From JAJFKJ01 sp964443025 (lineage in GTDB: Bacteria > Pseudomonadota > Gammaproteobacteria > JABCZS01): DNA of 64,000 bases. Every line of letters starts with the position of its first letter. Within the stretch, counting starts at the first letter, position 1. Of the stretch, positions 1 through 9,754 are shown piece after piece. The translations under genes and the position numbers were made by a program. The stretch covers positions 1-64,000 of the forward strand of contig CAYUEL010000002.1 of NCBI GenBank assembly GCA_964443025.1, written 5' to 3'. Below the pieces are notes generated by a model. It was not told the origin of the DNA and made no database searches. It was given only the letters and a program-made list of their open reading frames with translations.

Positions 1-273
1 GTCATCGATATGATAGTTCCGGATAATGGCTTTGCCCCTATCTTACATAAGGGCGATTGTGTCGCCGGTTTATATTACGTGGGGGAATACATGGTAAAAG
101 CCCTGGGACATTTGTGTATTGTACAAACTCAGCAGGGTGAAACTAAACTAGGTTATCTTACAAAAGATGAATATGGCTTATATCAATTGCAAACAGCGCT
201 CAACACCAAACCACAATCCATTGAACCTCACAGCGCTTCGCCCGTTATTTTTTTTATGGCGAAAAAGCTTTAA
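1..273 (+). CDS. C-terminal part of an S24/LexA-like regulator (5' end outside window)
   Basis: The reading frame is open from the first base, so the gene begins outside the window; about 90 residues are visible. The stretch around PDNGFAPILHKGDCVAG resembles the C-terminal S24 (LexA/CI-like) sensor fold of helix-turn-helix regulators, in which a 'D.SMAP.F.KGD.V.G' motif begins the domain, and the end (APVIFFMAKKL) resembles the APVI-ending tails I recall from Legionella regulators. The catalytic Ser of self-cleaving members is not obvious (the residue is Gly in DNGFAP), so self-cleavage is unlikely. The DNA-binding half is not in the window. The last 20 bases overlap the convergent response regulator gene. 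Function is inferred from weak family likeness. Confidence 0.5.
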   Translation, partial: VIDMIVPDNGFAPILHKGDCVAGLYYVGEYMVKALGHLCIVQTQQGETKLGYLTKDEYGLYQLQTALNTKPQSIEPHSASPVIFFMAKKL

Positions 274-1270
274 AATCTTCAAACGACATAATCTGTGAAC
301 GTCGAGTATCTTCGGGATTGGGATTCTCAATATACGCGTAATAATAAGTTCGCGCCGCCCCTTCTAATTTTTGAGCAGGATGTACCATTCCCCTCTCTTG
401 CCAATCTTCGGGGGGCACATGTTCTTTGGCAATAAAACTTATAATAATTTTTCTTTCTTTTAATCCTTCTAAAATTTCTTTCGGCTCCCGATCATCCGTA
501 TAGGCAATAATATCGTAATCAGCTATCATTTGACCTTCATCCTTTAAAACAAGCCAGCTCAAATGACCTGCCGCGTTTAAAAAAATGTAATCGCCTTCGT
601 CATCTGCAATGTAATATTCACAGATGTTATTTTTTTCAATAATCTCGTTGACGAATTTAATATAAATGGGATCTAACAGATGAGAAACTCCATAGCCTTC
701 CCTTAAGTGCACTAAGGCATTTTTAACAGGGGCACTGACATTTTCAAAAAAGACAGCCTGCTGCTCTACAATCATATTATTTAAAGTAAGATAAAAATCG
801 GGTGTATTTTTAGATAGGAATTTATCAATTCTACCTTCATTAAAGGCTTTAATTGCGGCTTTATCATCAACTTCACCCGTCAGTAGAATTTTTCTAATGG
901 GTGTGTCTTTCAGCATTTCGCAAATTTCAAGACCCTTTAAACCAGGCATCTGTTGGTCGATGACAAGAACAGAGAGTTGCTCAAAACGTTTAGGATTAAG
1001 CATTACATCGCGAATAGGCCATATTGAAATCTTTATCCCCCGTTCACCACGATTGGGATCAACCTCTTGCTGAATACAATGCTTTAAAAAGGGTGGCCTC
1101 ACAGCAGTTTTTTCTAAATAAGAAAGCGCTTCTTTGGGATCAAAAAAAGATTTACAAACAATCCCCTGTTTTTTAAATTTTAATAATAAGCCATTCAGAT
1201 AGCCTTTATCATCATCCACAAACACCACTGTAGTTGGAAAAAAGCAAATCGGAAGGCTGGTAGAAATCAT
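254..1270 (-). CDS. Response regulator with atypical receiver and unknown output domain
   Basis: A 338-residue cytoplasmic two-component response regulator. The N-terminal receiver shows the acidic pocket (VFVDDD, residues 17-21), the phospho-acceptor Asp in VIDQQMPG (D105), the switch Thr in LLTGEVDD (T131) and the conserved Lys in FLSK (K154). The distance from the acidic pocket to D105 is about 85 residues instead of the usual 40-45, so an insert of about 40 residues lies in the receiver. The second half (about 160-338) holds no DNA-binding helix-turn-helix that I can see; it has a segment YYIADDEGDYIFLN of a type I recall in single-family regulators of gammaproteobacteria. The output is therefore unknown. 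A histidine kinase lies 2 kb away on the other strand and is a possible partner (inference from proximity only). Confidence 0.75.
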   Translation of the reverse strand: MISTSLPICFFPTTVVFVDDDKGYLNGLLLKFKKQGIVCKSFFDPKEALSYLEKTAVRPPFLKHCIQQEVDPNRGERGIKISIWPIRDVMLNPKRFEQLSVLVIDQQMPGLKGLEICEMLKDTPIRKILLTGEVDDKAAIKAFNEGRIDKFLSKNTPDFYLTLNNMIVEQQAVFFENVSAPVKNALVHLREGYGVSHLLDPIYIKFVNEIIEKNNICEYYIADDEGDYIFLNAAGHLSWLVLKDEGQMIADYDIIAYTDDREPKEILEGLKERKIIISFIAKEHVPPEDWQERGMVHPAQKLEGAARTYYYAYIENPNPEDTRRSQIMSFEDFKAFSP

Positions 1271-1447
1271 AGCGTAAAACCTTTTTTACCTATTGTTTTT
1301 TCAATTATAGCCCACTTTTTACTATTCATAGCTCCATTTTATATAAAGGCAATATTCTGACTGAACTTTCAGACATCGGCTATTGAAATATTTAAAATTT
1401 TGGAACGATCCACATTTTTTGGGTATGTGCTACCCTTCAGCAGGGCA

Positions 1448-2956
1448 TTATGTATTACCTAATGATTGGATACTGAGGGACGTACCAGACAGAGCGCCCT
1501 CGAGAGCAGCTACAGATGAATCGGTGCTCTTGGAATGATTCACGCTCTCTGAACTTGAATTTGAGCTATCAGAATCTTTTCTTTCATGAGTATAGGATAA
1601 AGTAAATTTTGCAGCAGTTCCATTGTTGACAGAATTTCCTACATTATTAAAGGGTTCAGAAAAACCACTCCCTGTAAATTGACCTAATTTGTTTGTAAGG
1701 GCTGCCTTTTCCGTAGGGTTAAGTTTTTGTATTAACCGCATAATCATTTCTAAATTGGTTTCTTCGGAGGTTGTGACGGGGAAGGATAAACGTTTGTTGA
1801 AAAGTTTACCACTAACATTACTAAGATGTTTTTGGATATCATCCATGGCTTCTGGACGAGCATATAAAATATTCCCTGGAAACATTAAAAATGAAGCAGT
1901 TTCAACCAAAGAAAATAATATATTTGCCAAATGAACTTTGGCAATTTGTGCACCCGATATATGCTGAGATTTAGACATTTCAATATAGGGTAAAGTGTTA
2001 CTTTTAAAAAATACCCATGAGGCTAAAAATATTTCTGAATAGACATATACAGCCGCTTTTTTATCTTCTACGGAAGATTGTTGATAATTCTGAATATTGT
2101 GAGTTAATTCATGTGTATCAAGGCCAAAAAGATTAGAAAGATATTCGATTTCATTGCCTGAAACGTTAGGTGAATTTGGTGTACCAAAATATGAAAAGAG
2201 ACTTGCTGTAAGTTGAGGATTGAGATCAGTGTCTGCCAGCACTCTCTCAAGCTGGGATGGGTCTTGCATTGAAGCAGTCACTAAGTTATGGCCCGTAATA
2301 AAGAAAGCGATAACTTTTCCGAGTTGATTAATAAATAAATCTTTTTGATTTTCCCAAAGACAATGCCAGTGCTTAAAATTAATCTTTAAATAAATAGGGC
2401 CTTTTTTTGCACCCGGTTTGTATTCTTCATAAAGCTCAGAGCCTTTAGGTGAAATAACACTAATGTGTTGATACTCATCAGTAGCGCTAGCCCATCCTTT
2501 CTCAATAAGAATATTTTCCGCAACATCGCAAATATTTTTATAATTAGATCTAACCCACTTTAACGATATGCTTTGCCCGTGGTGGGCGCTACTTCTAATG
2601 GTTTCAAGATGGCTATCCTCAAAAGTAATCTCAAATGAATTCATTTTCTTAGCATTCTTAAGGGTTTTAGTAGCTTGTTTTTTTGTTTGATAGGCACCCT
2701 CTTCTTGCTCTTGCGATACAATAGGTTTTACATTCAATCTGGCGAAATCATCAATAGCAATCTGTTCTCCTGCAATGAAAAATGTAATCTCAGCAGGTAG
2801 GGAAAGTTGACTACTCGGCCCCCAGGGCAATCTTGCGTTTAAACAGGCGTGGACAAACCGTTTAAGTGGCTCACCATAATAGTATCCCTCTTGCCGATGG
2901 GTTGGGCTAACGGCTACATCACCTGTCTGCGGAACATGATAGAGAGGAGGAGACAT
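1448..2956 (-). CDS. Unknown 502-residue protein with an HELTH motif and Ser-rich tail
   Basis: I do not recognise this protein. The start is supported by AGGTGA four bases before the ATG. There is no signal peptide or clear membrane segment. One segment reads HELTH at residues 282-286, matching the HExxH zinc-peptidase pattern, with Glu residues about 11 and 22 positions after it; a single such motif can occur by chance. The last 50 residues are rich in Ser, Asn and Asp and look disordered, as in the tails of many secreted effectors, but no secretion signal can be proven. It stands alone between a response regulator and a divergent histidine kinase; the 245 bases up to the kinase start probably contain both promoters. 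Confidence 0.6.
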   Translation of the reverse strand: MSPPLYHVPQTGDVAVSPTHRQEGYYYGEPLKRFVHACLNARLPWGPSSQLSLPAEITFFIAGEQIAIDDFARLNVKPIVSQEQEEGAYQTKKQATKTLKNAKKMNSFEITFEDSHLETIRSSAHHGQSISLKWVRSNYKNICDVAENILIEKGWASATDEYQHISVISPKGSELYEEYKPGAKKGPIYLKINFKHWHCLWENQKDLFINQLGKVIAFFITGHNLVTASMQDPSQLERVLADTDLNPQLTASLFSYFGTPNSPNVSGNEIEYLSNLFGLDTHELTHNIQNYQQSSVEDKKAAVYVYSEIFLASWVFFKSNTLPYIEMSKSQHISGAQIAKVHLANILFSLVETASFLMFPGNILYARPEAMDDIQKHLSNVSGKLFNKRLSFPVTTSEETNLEMIMRLIQKLNPTEKAALTNKLGQFTGSGFSEPFNNVGNSVNNGTAAKFTLSYTHERKDSDSSNSSSESVNHSKSTDSSVAALEGALSGTSLSIQSLGNT

Positions 2957-3201
2957 AAGTTCACCTTAAAATTTAGTCGCAGCCATAAATATTTCATATA
3001 AAACATCTAGTTAGTGCTGGTAGCCCATTCTACAAGCAAAGACCCCCCAAAATCAAGGGAAATAACCTATAAAAACTTCCAGATTCATATATTTTCTCGC
3101 TTTGCCAGGCTATATTAAAGAGCATGTGAGATTAACTAATGCAGCAGAAAAAATTATTCTACAATTATTGCTAGGTTTACACTAAATTAGGTGTTTTGCT
3201 T

Positions 3202-4410
3202 ATGGTAAAAAAACAAATAACTATTAACCAAGCCATACCTTCATTTGAAGAATACCGCCAAAAAGATATCTATTTAAAAAATGTTTTAAACGCTGAATTG
3301 CCAGTTTCATTTTACTGGATGGATCGTGAAGGTACCATTCTAGGATGTAATGAAACACAAGCTCATATGTATGGCTTTTCGTCCTACCAAGAGTTTATTG
3401 GCAAAAGCACATATCATCTTCGTGACAAATTCGGATGGTCAGATGAAATGTGCAATACTATTCGGCAAAATGATATTGTAGTGATGGAAACAGGAAAGCC
3501 TGTTGTTAGAGAGGAGTACGTAGAGGTAAATACAGAACACAGGACTTACCTTTCTCATAAAAGTCCTTTAGTAAATGAGTCAGGCGATATTGTAGGAGTA
3601 TTTGGCTTTTCAGTGGACATTACTGATCGCAAAGAAGCTGAACAGTTAAAAATAGAAAAAACTGCTGCTGAAAAGCGTGAAGAAACTCTGCGTCTGTTAT
3701 CTGCTAGTATCGCACATGAATTACGAACACCGTTACGCGGTATTGATGCCAATCTCTCTGGTATAGAGGATTATTTACCAACTTTAATTGATGCTTATCA
3801 TTTAGCAGAAGAAGCTGGTCTAAATGTAAAAAAAATAGATGCAGAAAGTTTCAAACTATTAGAACAGGCTTTTCAATCTGCAAAAATAAAGACACAAGAT
3901 GCCTTTAATGTGGTTGATATGTTATTGGTAAAAACAGGTCAATTAAATATTGATCCAACAAAATTTGTTACTTATAATATTTTAGAATGTCTTTACCGTT
4001 CGTTAAATAATTATCACTTTGAAATCGATGAACGAGAGCTGGTCTGCGTCAATGAAAAGTGTCACTTTCATTTCTACGGCGATGATTTCTTAATGAGGCA
4101 TGTATTTTTTAATTTAATAAAAAATGCGTTGTACTTTATAAGAGTTGCTGGCAAGGGTAATATTGAAATCTGGTGCGAAACTTTAGGGAAAACAAATAAA
4201 CTCTATTTTAAAGACACAAGTACAGGAATAGCACCCGATGTTTTGTCTCACATCTTTGATATGTATTATAGTCAGGTTACACATGGTACTGGCATTGGTT
4301 TGGCATTTTGCAAAATGGTTATGAATAAATTAGGTGGCGATATTACTTGTGATTCAAAAGAAGGTGAATATACTTGTTTTACTTTAACCTTCCCTGCCAT
4401 TAATCAGTAG
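3202..4410 (+). CDS. PAS-domain sensor histidine kinase
   Basis: A cytoplasmic sensor kinase of 402 residues with no membrane segment. A PAS domain occupies about 25-145 (FYWMDREGTILGCNE, then VGVFGFSVDITDRKEAEQ, the typical PAS/PAC end). The dimerisation box SIAHELRTPLRGID carries the phospho-accepting His at about residue 172. The ATPase part shows the N box (NLIKNALYFI), the G1 box (DTSTGIAP) and the G2 box (GTGIGLAFCK). The chosen ATG has AGG ten bases upstream; an in-frame TTG two codons earlier is less likely. No receiver domain is attached, so phosphate must pass to a separate regulator, perhaps the one at 254-1270. The signal is unknown. A terminator-like hairpin overlaps the stop codon. 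Confidence 0.88.
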   Translation: MVKKQITINQAIPSFEEYRQKDIYLKNVLNAELPVSFYWMDREGTILGCNETQAHMYGFSSYQEFIGKSTYHLRDKFGWSDEMCNTIRQNDIVVMETGKPVVREEYVEVNTEHRTYLSHKSPLVNESGDIVGVFGFSVDITDRKEAEQLKIEKTAAEKREETLRLLSASIAHELRTPLRGIDANLSGIEDYLPTLIDAYHLAEEAGLNVKKIDAESFKLLEQAFQSAKIKTQDAFNVVDMLLVKTGQLNIDPTKFVTYNILECLYRSLNNYHFEIDERELVCVNEKCHFHFYGDDFLMRHVFFNLIKNALYFIRVAGKGNIEIWCETLGKTNKLYFKDTSTGIAPDVLSHIFDMYYSQVTHGTGIGLAFCKMVMNKLGGDITCDSKEGEYTCFTLTFPAINQ

Positions 4411-4455
4411 ATAAATTGACGATCAAACTTCTTATCTAGTCTACTGATATTTTTT
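4403..4455 (+). terminator. Probable Rho-independent terminator of the kinase gene
   Basis: ATCAGTAG (4403-4410, including the stop codon) pairs perfectly with CTACTGAT (4441-4448), and is followed by A and a run of six T. The 30-base loop is long and AT-rich, so efficiency is uncertain. Confidence 0.5.
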
Positions 4456-4555
4456 CACCATTACAAGTTTGTCAGCAATTTACTTCTACTGTTGCATCGC
4501 GAGCGTATTAAACTATATTTATCTTTATAATGCGCGACTAATTAATGGGACATTT

Positions 4556-5356
4556 ATGCCCTACCCAGATAATAATTTTTCTCTAGACGCCTTAATTGAT
4601 GCAAGCATGAAACATCCTTTGTATTGGATGATTGATTCAGCCCGCAAAAAAAATGTTGCACAAATATTACCCGTTGATCACAACATTATCGATACTATTT
4701 GCTCCCCATCTATTACTATCATTTTATGGAGTGTTGATTACCTTCACCGTATATTTATCCAACAGTACCCTGAATTGAATCCTTTGCCCTGCCCTACCAT
4801 CCATGGCCAAGCCATGTGCAACCCATCCAATGATAAAGCCAGTCAAACATTTGCTTTTATTGAATCATCGCTGGACCGCATGAAGCCAACCGAGCGCATT
4901 TACCTTGAGCTACCTTGTTCTCAACCCCTCTCAACTTATATTGAAGTAATCCGCACATTCAAAACAAAACCTTGCTATGAGCTTATCATGTACCCTGTAT
5001 TGCAGCGTGAACTACCTCAATCTTCTTGTGTTAAAAAAGTGTGTAGTCCTAATGCACATAAATGGACGCAAGCTAAATTAAGCGCTCTTTATCTTATTGA
5101 GGCAACATGGAAATTAGAAACAGAAGTTCTTATTGAGATGCTTGTACCCGAACCTTGGCGTTCCTTGTTAAACGATCCGACTACAGACGCACAAATTCAG
5201 CGCATTCGTCACCTGATTGGCAATGCACAAGATAATATTACTCCAACCGATGATGAACGCGCCATTCTTACCGCAACCGTGCTTAACACATACATCGTCT
5301 TTCGTGAAAAAATCAAAGCGCAGCAAAAAACTAACAAAGATCTCATGTGGCACTAG
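4556..5356 (+). CDS. Unknown protein, 266 residues
   Basis: I do not recognise it. The ATG at 4556 has GGGA seven bases upstream and is preferred; an in-frame TTG at 4469 would add 29 hydrophobic, Tyr-rich residues with no good ribosome site. The protein is soluble-looking, with a Cys-containing central region (LPCSQPLSTYIEVIRTF) and a helical C-terminal half ending in QQKTNKDLMWH. No motif suggests an enzyme. It lies between the kinase terminator and a hairpin that could end its transcript, so it seems to be a single-gene unit convergent with the polyketide operon. Confidence 0.55.
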   Translation: MPYPDNNFSLDALIDASMKHPLYWMIDSARKKNVAQILPVDHNIIDTICSPSITIILWSVDYLHRIFIQQYPELNPLPCPTIHGQAMCNPSNDKASQTFAFIESSLDRMKPTERIYLELPCSQPLSTYIEVIRTFKTKPCYELIMYPVLQRELPQSSCVKKVCSPNAHKWTQAKLSALYLIEATWKLETEVLIEMLVPEPWRSLLNDPTTDAQIQRIRHLIGNAQDNITPTDDERAILTATVLNTYIVFREKIKAQQKTNKDLMWH

Positions 5357-5417
5357 CGTGCGGTGTTTTATGCTACACTTTCCAGCAATATCATTCATCA
5401 TCTGGTATAGGTCGGTT

Positions 5418-5450
5418 AAGCCCGGTTTCTTAGGAAGTCGGGTTTAGTTT
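5418..5450 (+). terminator. Hairpin between convergent genes, terminator-like
   Basis: A 12-pair stem with some G-U pairs (5418-5429 with 5434-5445, loop TTAG) followed by AGTTTT. It lies after the plus-strand unknown gene and before the end of the minus-strand ABC gene. The T tract suits plus-strand termination; read from the other strand there is no T tract. Confidence 0.55.
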
Positions 5451-5502
5451 TGGCATCTCAATGTTTTCTCAAATTTTCATGAATCGCAGAAAAGTGTAAA
5501 TA

Positions 5503-7491
5503 TTAATTAATAAATTTACTTCTCTTCGATCCTAATAATGGCGAAAGAGAAGGACTGTTATGCGAACTAGACGATAAATCATCTTGCTCTTGCTCTTCCT
5601 CGTCTTCATCATCGCTTTCAGCTTCAGGAAATATATACGGAGCAATAGTGATTAAAGGAGCCACCGTCGAGCTGGTTGCATTTGAGTTATTCGCTTGGGT
5701 TTGCTGCAAATAAAGCTCATACAGCGCCTTAAATCGACCATTTGAGATATTCATTAAATCTTTATAGTTACCTTGCTCAATAATAACACCATTCTCAATA
5801 AATATAATGTTATCCGCATTGACAATTGTATTGAGCCGATGAGTAATCACAATCGTGGTTTTCCCTTTTGTGACTATAGCAAGATTCTCCTGTATTTCTT
5901 TTTCTTTTTCAATATCAAGAGATGCAGTGACTTCATCTAAAATCATGATTGGAGCGCCTTTAATAAGAGCACGCGCAACCGCCACGCGCTGCAGCTGTCC
6001 CCCTGAAAGCTTAACACCATTATCTCCCACATCCGTGTTATAACCATCACTCAAATGCTCTGGTTTTAACCCAGCATACTGAAGCGCATTTTGTATAGTC
6101 TGTGAAGTTGCACTTTTATTACCATAGGCAACATTGTCATGAACCGATCCCTTAAAAAGCGCTGGATCTTGCTCTACCAACGCAATAGATTTGCGTAGTG
6201 AACGTAATTTAATATGACGAATATCATGACCCCCAATTTTAATTTCACCCGCCTGAACCTCATAAAATCGGTTTAATAATTCCGTTATGGTTGATTTCCC
6301 TGATCCGCTTAATCCTACGATTGCAGTCGTTTTTCCTGCAGGAGCAACAAAACTGACATTGGTTAACACAGGCACCGGCTGAACACCCACCTCCGCCGGG
6401 TAGGCAAAACTCACATTATTAAATTCAATGTTTGCAGTTTGAGGAGTCAAACTCAATGATTTGGCACCGGGCTGATCAAAAATAGTCGGTTGCTTTTCAA
6501 GAAAATCAACCACCTCTTTTAAATTGATATACGCATCGTAAACTTGATTTGTAGCTGTGGAAAGCTCCATCAACATATATGACATTTGCATCATATATAA
6601 ACTGAACAGAACTAAACCCCCTTCTTCGTAATCATCATTTTTTGATTCTTCATATGCAGTATAAGCAAGCATCCCTGCGAGTATAGAATTAGAAATCAGA
6701 TTAGGAAGAATGGATCCTGCATCAATGGCACTACTTTCTGTATCCCGAATGGCATTGTAATTTCTTCGAATTTGAGTAAAGTTTTTTAATTCTTTGGATT
6801 CGTTACCAAACAAATGTGCATTTCGATAATTCGCTGTGGCAGCTACAACACCATAATAGATTGTATAATCGGCATTATTACGATCTTCCTTGGCTTTTAC
6901 AACAGGGGCCGCATTGATAAAAGTTAATATATTATGCAACAACCATGTTCCTGTAAAAGTAAGCCCCACTGGACCATATTCACGGTAAATGACGACAGTC
7001 ATTGCAATGGCATCAATTCCACTAGGAATGGTTGTTGCCAAGAGGCCACGATATAATTTGTCCATGTTAAGATAAGCTTTGCCAACACTTTGCGGTACTG
7101 ATTTTACAGCATTCAAATTATTTTTATTGAGGTCAAGCTCATAAACTTTTTCGACAATCTGACGCGCAATTGTACTTGACAGCTGCGTATTGACAGGGTC
7201 TAGTAGCATGCGGCGAAACACAGGCAAGGTTCGCATGAGACCAAATGCAATACCAAAAAGTCCAACCAATAGTACTGGATCCATTTGATCAGAACTACTT
7301 TCAGAGCTAGAAGCGGGGTCGCTTTTTTTATCGAGCTCTTCAAATGATTTTACCAATAAAATAGGGCCAATGATGTTTGATACGGTGGTCAACCCCGTCA
7401 GAAATAATGAGCTGGCTGTACGCACAATAGTTTCCTTTTTAAATAAAAAAGGAATGGTTACTTTTACAAAATTGATCATGGGCTCAAACAT
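5503..7491 (-). CDS. ABC transporter half-molecule (membrane domain fused to ATPase)
   Basis: An exporter-type ABC protein of 662 residues. The membrane domain spans about 1-330 with several hydrophobic segments. The ATPase follows with Walker A GLSGSGKST (near residue 393), signature LSGGQLQR, Walker B IMILDEV with the catalytic Glu, and the switch His in ITHRLN. The C-terminal tail carries an unusual acidic run (EAESDDEDEEEQEQDD). The family works as homodimers or heterodimers that move hydrophobic molecules or peptides outwards. It is the last gene of the polyketide operon, fifteen bases after the AT-ER gene, so export of the polyketide is a reasonable inference. The ATG at 7491 is preferred because GAGG lies eight bases before it; a GTG at 7500 is the alternative. 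Confidence 0.88.
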   Translation of the reverse strand: MFEPMINFVKVTIPFLFKKETIVRTASSLFLTGLTTVSNIIGPILLVKSFEELDKKSDPASSSESSSDQMDPVLLVGLFGIAFGLMRTLPVFRRMLLDPVNTQLSSTIARQIVEKVYELDLNKNNLNAVKSVPQSVGKAYLNMDKLYRGLLATTIPSGIDAIAMTVVIYREYGPVGLTFTGTWLLHNILTFINAAPVVKAKEDRNNADYTIYYGVVAATANYRNAHLFGNESKELKNFTQIRRNYNAIRDTESSAIDAGSILPNLISNSILAGMLAYTAYEESKNDDYEEGGLVLFSLYMMQMSYMLMELSTATNQVYDAYINLKEVVDFLEKQPTIFDQPGAKSLSLTPQTANIEFNNVSFAYPAEVGVQPVPVLTNVSFVAPAGKTTAIVGLSGSGKSTITELLNRFYEVQAGEIKIGGHDIRHIKLRSLRKSIALVEQDPALFKGSVHDNVAYGNKSATSQTIQNALQYAGLKPEHLSDGYNTDVGDNGVKLSGGQLQRVAVARALIKGAPIMILDEVTASLDIEKEKEIQENLAIVTKGKTTIVITHRLNTIVNADNIIFIENGVIIEQGNYKDLMNISNGRFKALYELYLQQTQANNSNATSSTVAPLITIAPYIFPEAESDDEDEEEQEQDDLSSSSHNSPSLSPLLGSKRSKFIN

Positions 7492-7506
7492 AATATACAC
7501 CTCTAT

Positions 7507-9738
7507 TTAATGTTGATAAATTTTTGCAAACTGAATTTTTAATAAATGGGCTGTTTCATTCATTAACTTCTCACCAATGGTATCCACGTGACGATTGCGC
7601 CAATCACTTAGCTCAGTTTGCTCAACCCAGCGATTAAATGCACCCATTGCTGGGCCAGTATGAACTTGGTAGTTGATTTTTTCTTCAGCATTTCCAGCTC
7701 GCGCAAGTCGAATGGAATGCATGAAATACCACCTGAAAACCAAAGCCAATTTGTGTTTTGTGTTTTTTTCAGCTTTTTCTATTTGAGAGGGATTGGTACG
7801 CAAAAAATATTGCTTTGTTTCTTCGTAGACCTCTAAAAATGTCTTTCCAAAATATTTTTCTTCGATTTGTTGCCGAGTTGATAAATCAATTGACTCCCAG
7901 GATTCATGATGTTGCCATAAATCATATAACTTATTCGCTCTTCCAGGAAAAAATACGCCCCTTTTCAAGACCTGTACTTTGGCACCTATTTCAAACATAT
8001 CACCTGCAGGTGCATATTCTGTATCTTGGACATCCATTTTAGAAAGCATTTCTTTAACAACATCACTAGTTCCAGCTTCCACAGTGCATTGGTTAATCGA
8101 ACCGGTTAAGATGAAATCAGCTCCCAGAATAAATGCTGCTGCCGCGGATTCGGGAGTACCAATACCCCCCGCTGCACCCACCCGGACAGATTCTAAATAA
8201 TGATATTCACGACAAATTTTATCTTTCAAACGAATAATTGATGGTAATAAAACCATCATATTTCCCATATCAGTATGGCCGCCAGAATCTGCTTCCACGC
8301 AAATATCATCAGCTATGGGAACTTGTGCAGCAAGGATGGCTTGTTCTTGTGTAATGTGTCCAGATTGCAAAAGCTCATCAAGCAATTTTGCAGGCGCGGG
8401 CCTTAAGAAAACTTCAGCAACTTCAGGTCTTGAAATTTTAGCCAAAATACGATGCTTAATTAGAACATTGCCGTGGCTATCTTTACTGAGTCCGCTTGCA
8501 CGGTATTTTACAATCGCTTGGTTTAATTGGATATATGCAGCTGCTTCTATTTTATCAATCCGATACTTTAGAAATAGATCAATTAATTCAAGTTCAGATT
8601 CAACATTATTTAGTTTACATAAAAGATTCATGCCGAACGAAGATCCTTTGGCGATATTATTCTGAATATATACAATATCCTTTTCAATCAGGTCGATGCT
8701 CACGCCACCCGTGCCATAATAACTCATCATGGCTGAGTTCGCCATTTTGACAACCATTTCTCTTGATGCGATGCCTTTCGCCATCGCCCCAGCAATATAA
8801 GCATAGCGAACATTATAGCATTTTTTAAATGATTCCGAACCGAGAGTTTCCCCAGTAATTTTATTTGAATTAGGGTTTTCTTTTTCAATAATTGGCGGCA
8901 CACTTTGAATTGATTTCAGCAAATTTGTTAAGACTTTTCCGGGTCCAATTTCTTTAAATTCTACAACCCCCTCTCTTAATAAATACAGGATAGAATCTGT
9001 CCATTGCACACAAGAAGATATTTGTTGGCTCAATAATTGATAAAATGTATTGCCTTGATAAGGTTTCCCAGTCACATTGGAAATTACAGGTATTTTTGGG
9101 GTAGAAAATTCTATCTCTTTAATAAACTCAGCAAATTCTTTCGCCGCAGATTGCATATGCTTAGAGTGAAAAGCTGCACTTACTTTAAGAGGGATATAAA
9201 TCGCTTTAGCCGCCTCAAATAAAGTTTTTGCTTGAAAGATTTCATCTTTTTGACCTGAAATCACAATTTGTTCATGGCTGTTATAATTAGCAATATCAAT
9301 AGAGTTTAATTGATTATCTTGTAAGATTTTTTGAATCATATTCATCGGGCATTTAATAACAGCTGCCATCGCACCATTTTGAACTGTACTCATCAGTTCT
9401 CCACGTTTCTGAACAATTTTAAGAGCCGTTTTAAAATCAACAACATCTGCAAGATGTAGTGCATTATACTCACCCAAACTATGCCCAATAAGGTAATCAA
9501 CTTTACCTGGGTGTGTATTGCTATATTCAAGATAATGTAAGTAATTCACTATAAATAAGGCAACCTGTGTATATTTTGTCAGATGAAGTTGGTCGTAAGG
9601 ATCATTCAAACAAAGTTCTTTGATTGAGTATTTTAATACCTCATCAGCTTCTTTTGTGACCTCATTAAAAGAATCAAATAAATCCCCCCCCATACCCTTT
9701 TGTTGAGATCCTTGACCTGGAAACATATAAGCTTTCAT
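7507..9738 (-). CDS. Trans-acting malonyl transferase fused to PfaD-type enoyl reductase (AT-ER)
   Basis: A 743-residue two-domain protein typical of trans-AT polyketide clusters (PksE type). The AT (about 1-285) begins MFPGQGSQ, has the active Ser in GHSLGEY (S87), the malonate-binding Arg in VQKRGELM, and AFHSKHM, the pattern usual for malonyl-specific ATs. The second half (about 300-740) is a PfaD-like FMN oxidoreductase: MAKGIASREMVVKMANS, VEADSGGHTD, and GAAGGIGTPESAAAAF, the Gly-rich phosphate-binding loop. It should load malonyl units onto all ACPs of the synthases, none of which has its own AT, and may act as an enoyl reductase in trans. No module contains a built-in ER. GGAG stands six bases before the start. 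Confidence 0.92.
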   Translation of the reverse strand: MKAYMFPGQGSQQKGMGGDLFDSFNEVTKEADEVLKYSIKELCLNDPYDQLHLTKYTQVALFIVNYLHYLEYSNTHPGKVDYLIGHSLGEYNALHLADVVDFKTALKIVQKRGELMSTVQNGAMAAVIKCPMNMIQKILQDNQLNSIDIANYNSHEQIVISGQKDEIFQAKTLFEAAKAIYIPLKVSAAFHSKHMQSAAKEFAEFIKEIEFSTPKIPVISNVTGKPYQGNTFYQLLSQQISSCVQWTDSILYLLREGVVEFKEIGPGKVLTNLLKSIQSVPPIIEKENPNSNKITGETLGSESFKKCYNVRYAYIAGAMAKGIASREMVVKMANSAMMSYYGTGGVSIDLIEKDIVYIQNNIAKGSSFGMNLLCKLNNVESELELIDLFLKYRIDKIEAAAYIQLNQAIVKYRASGLSKDSHGNVLIKHRILAKISRPEVAEVFLRPAPAKLLDELLQSGHITQEQAILAAQVPIADDICVEADSGGHTDMGNMMVLLPSIIRLKDKICREYHYLESVRVGAAGGIGTPESAAAAFILGADFILTGSINQCTVEAGTSDVVKEMLSKMDVQDTEYAPAGDMFEIGAKVQVLKRGVFFPGRANKLYDLWQHHESWESIDLSTRQQIEEKYFGKTFLEVYEETKQYFLRTNPSQIEKAEKNTKHKLALVFRWYFMHSIRLARAGNAEEKINYQVHTGPAMGAFNRWVEQTELSDWRNRHVDTIGEKLMNETAHLLKIQFAKIYQH

Positions 9739-9754
9739 ATTCTACTCCAGCCAC

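Noticed and set aside
1400..1440. GGGTA-TGTGC-TACCC inverted repeat as terminator of the 502-residue gene
   Set aside because: Read on the minus strand it is followed by A, not T, and the stem has only five pairs.
8315..8665. 116-residue plus-strand frame inside the AT-ER gene
   Set aside because: It lies antisense to a clearly coding region and has no ribosome site or recognisable motif.
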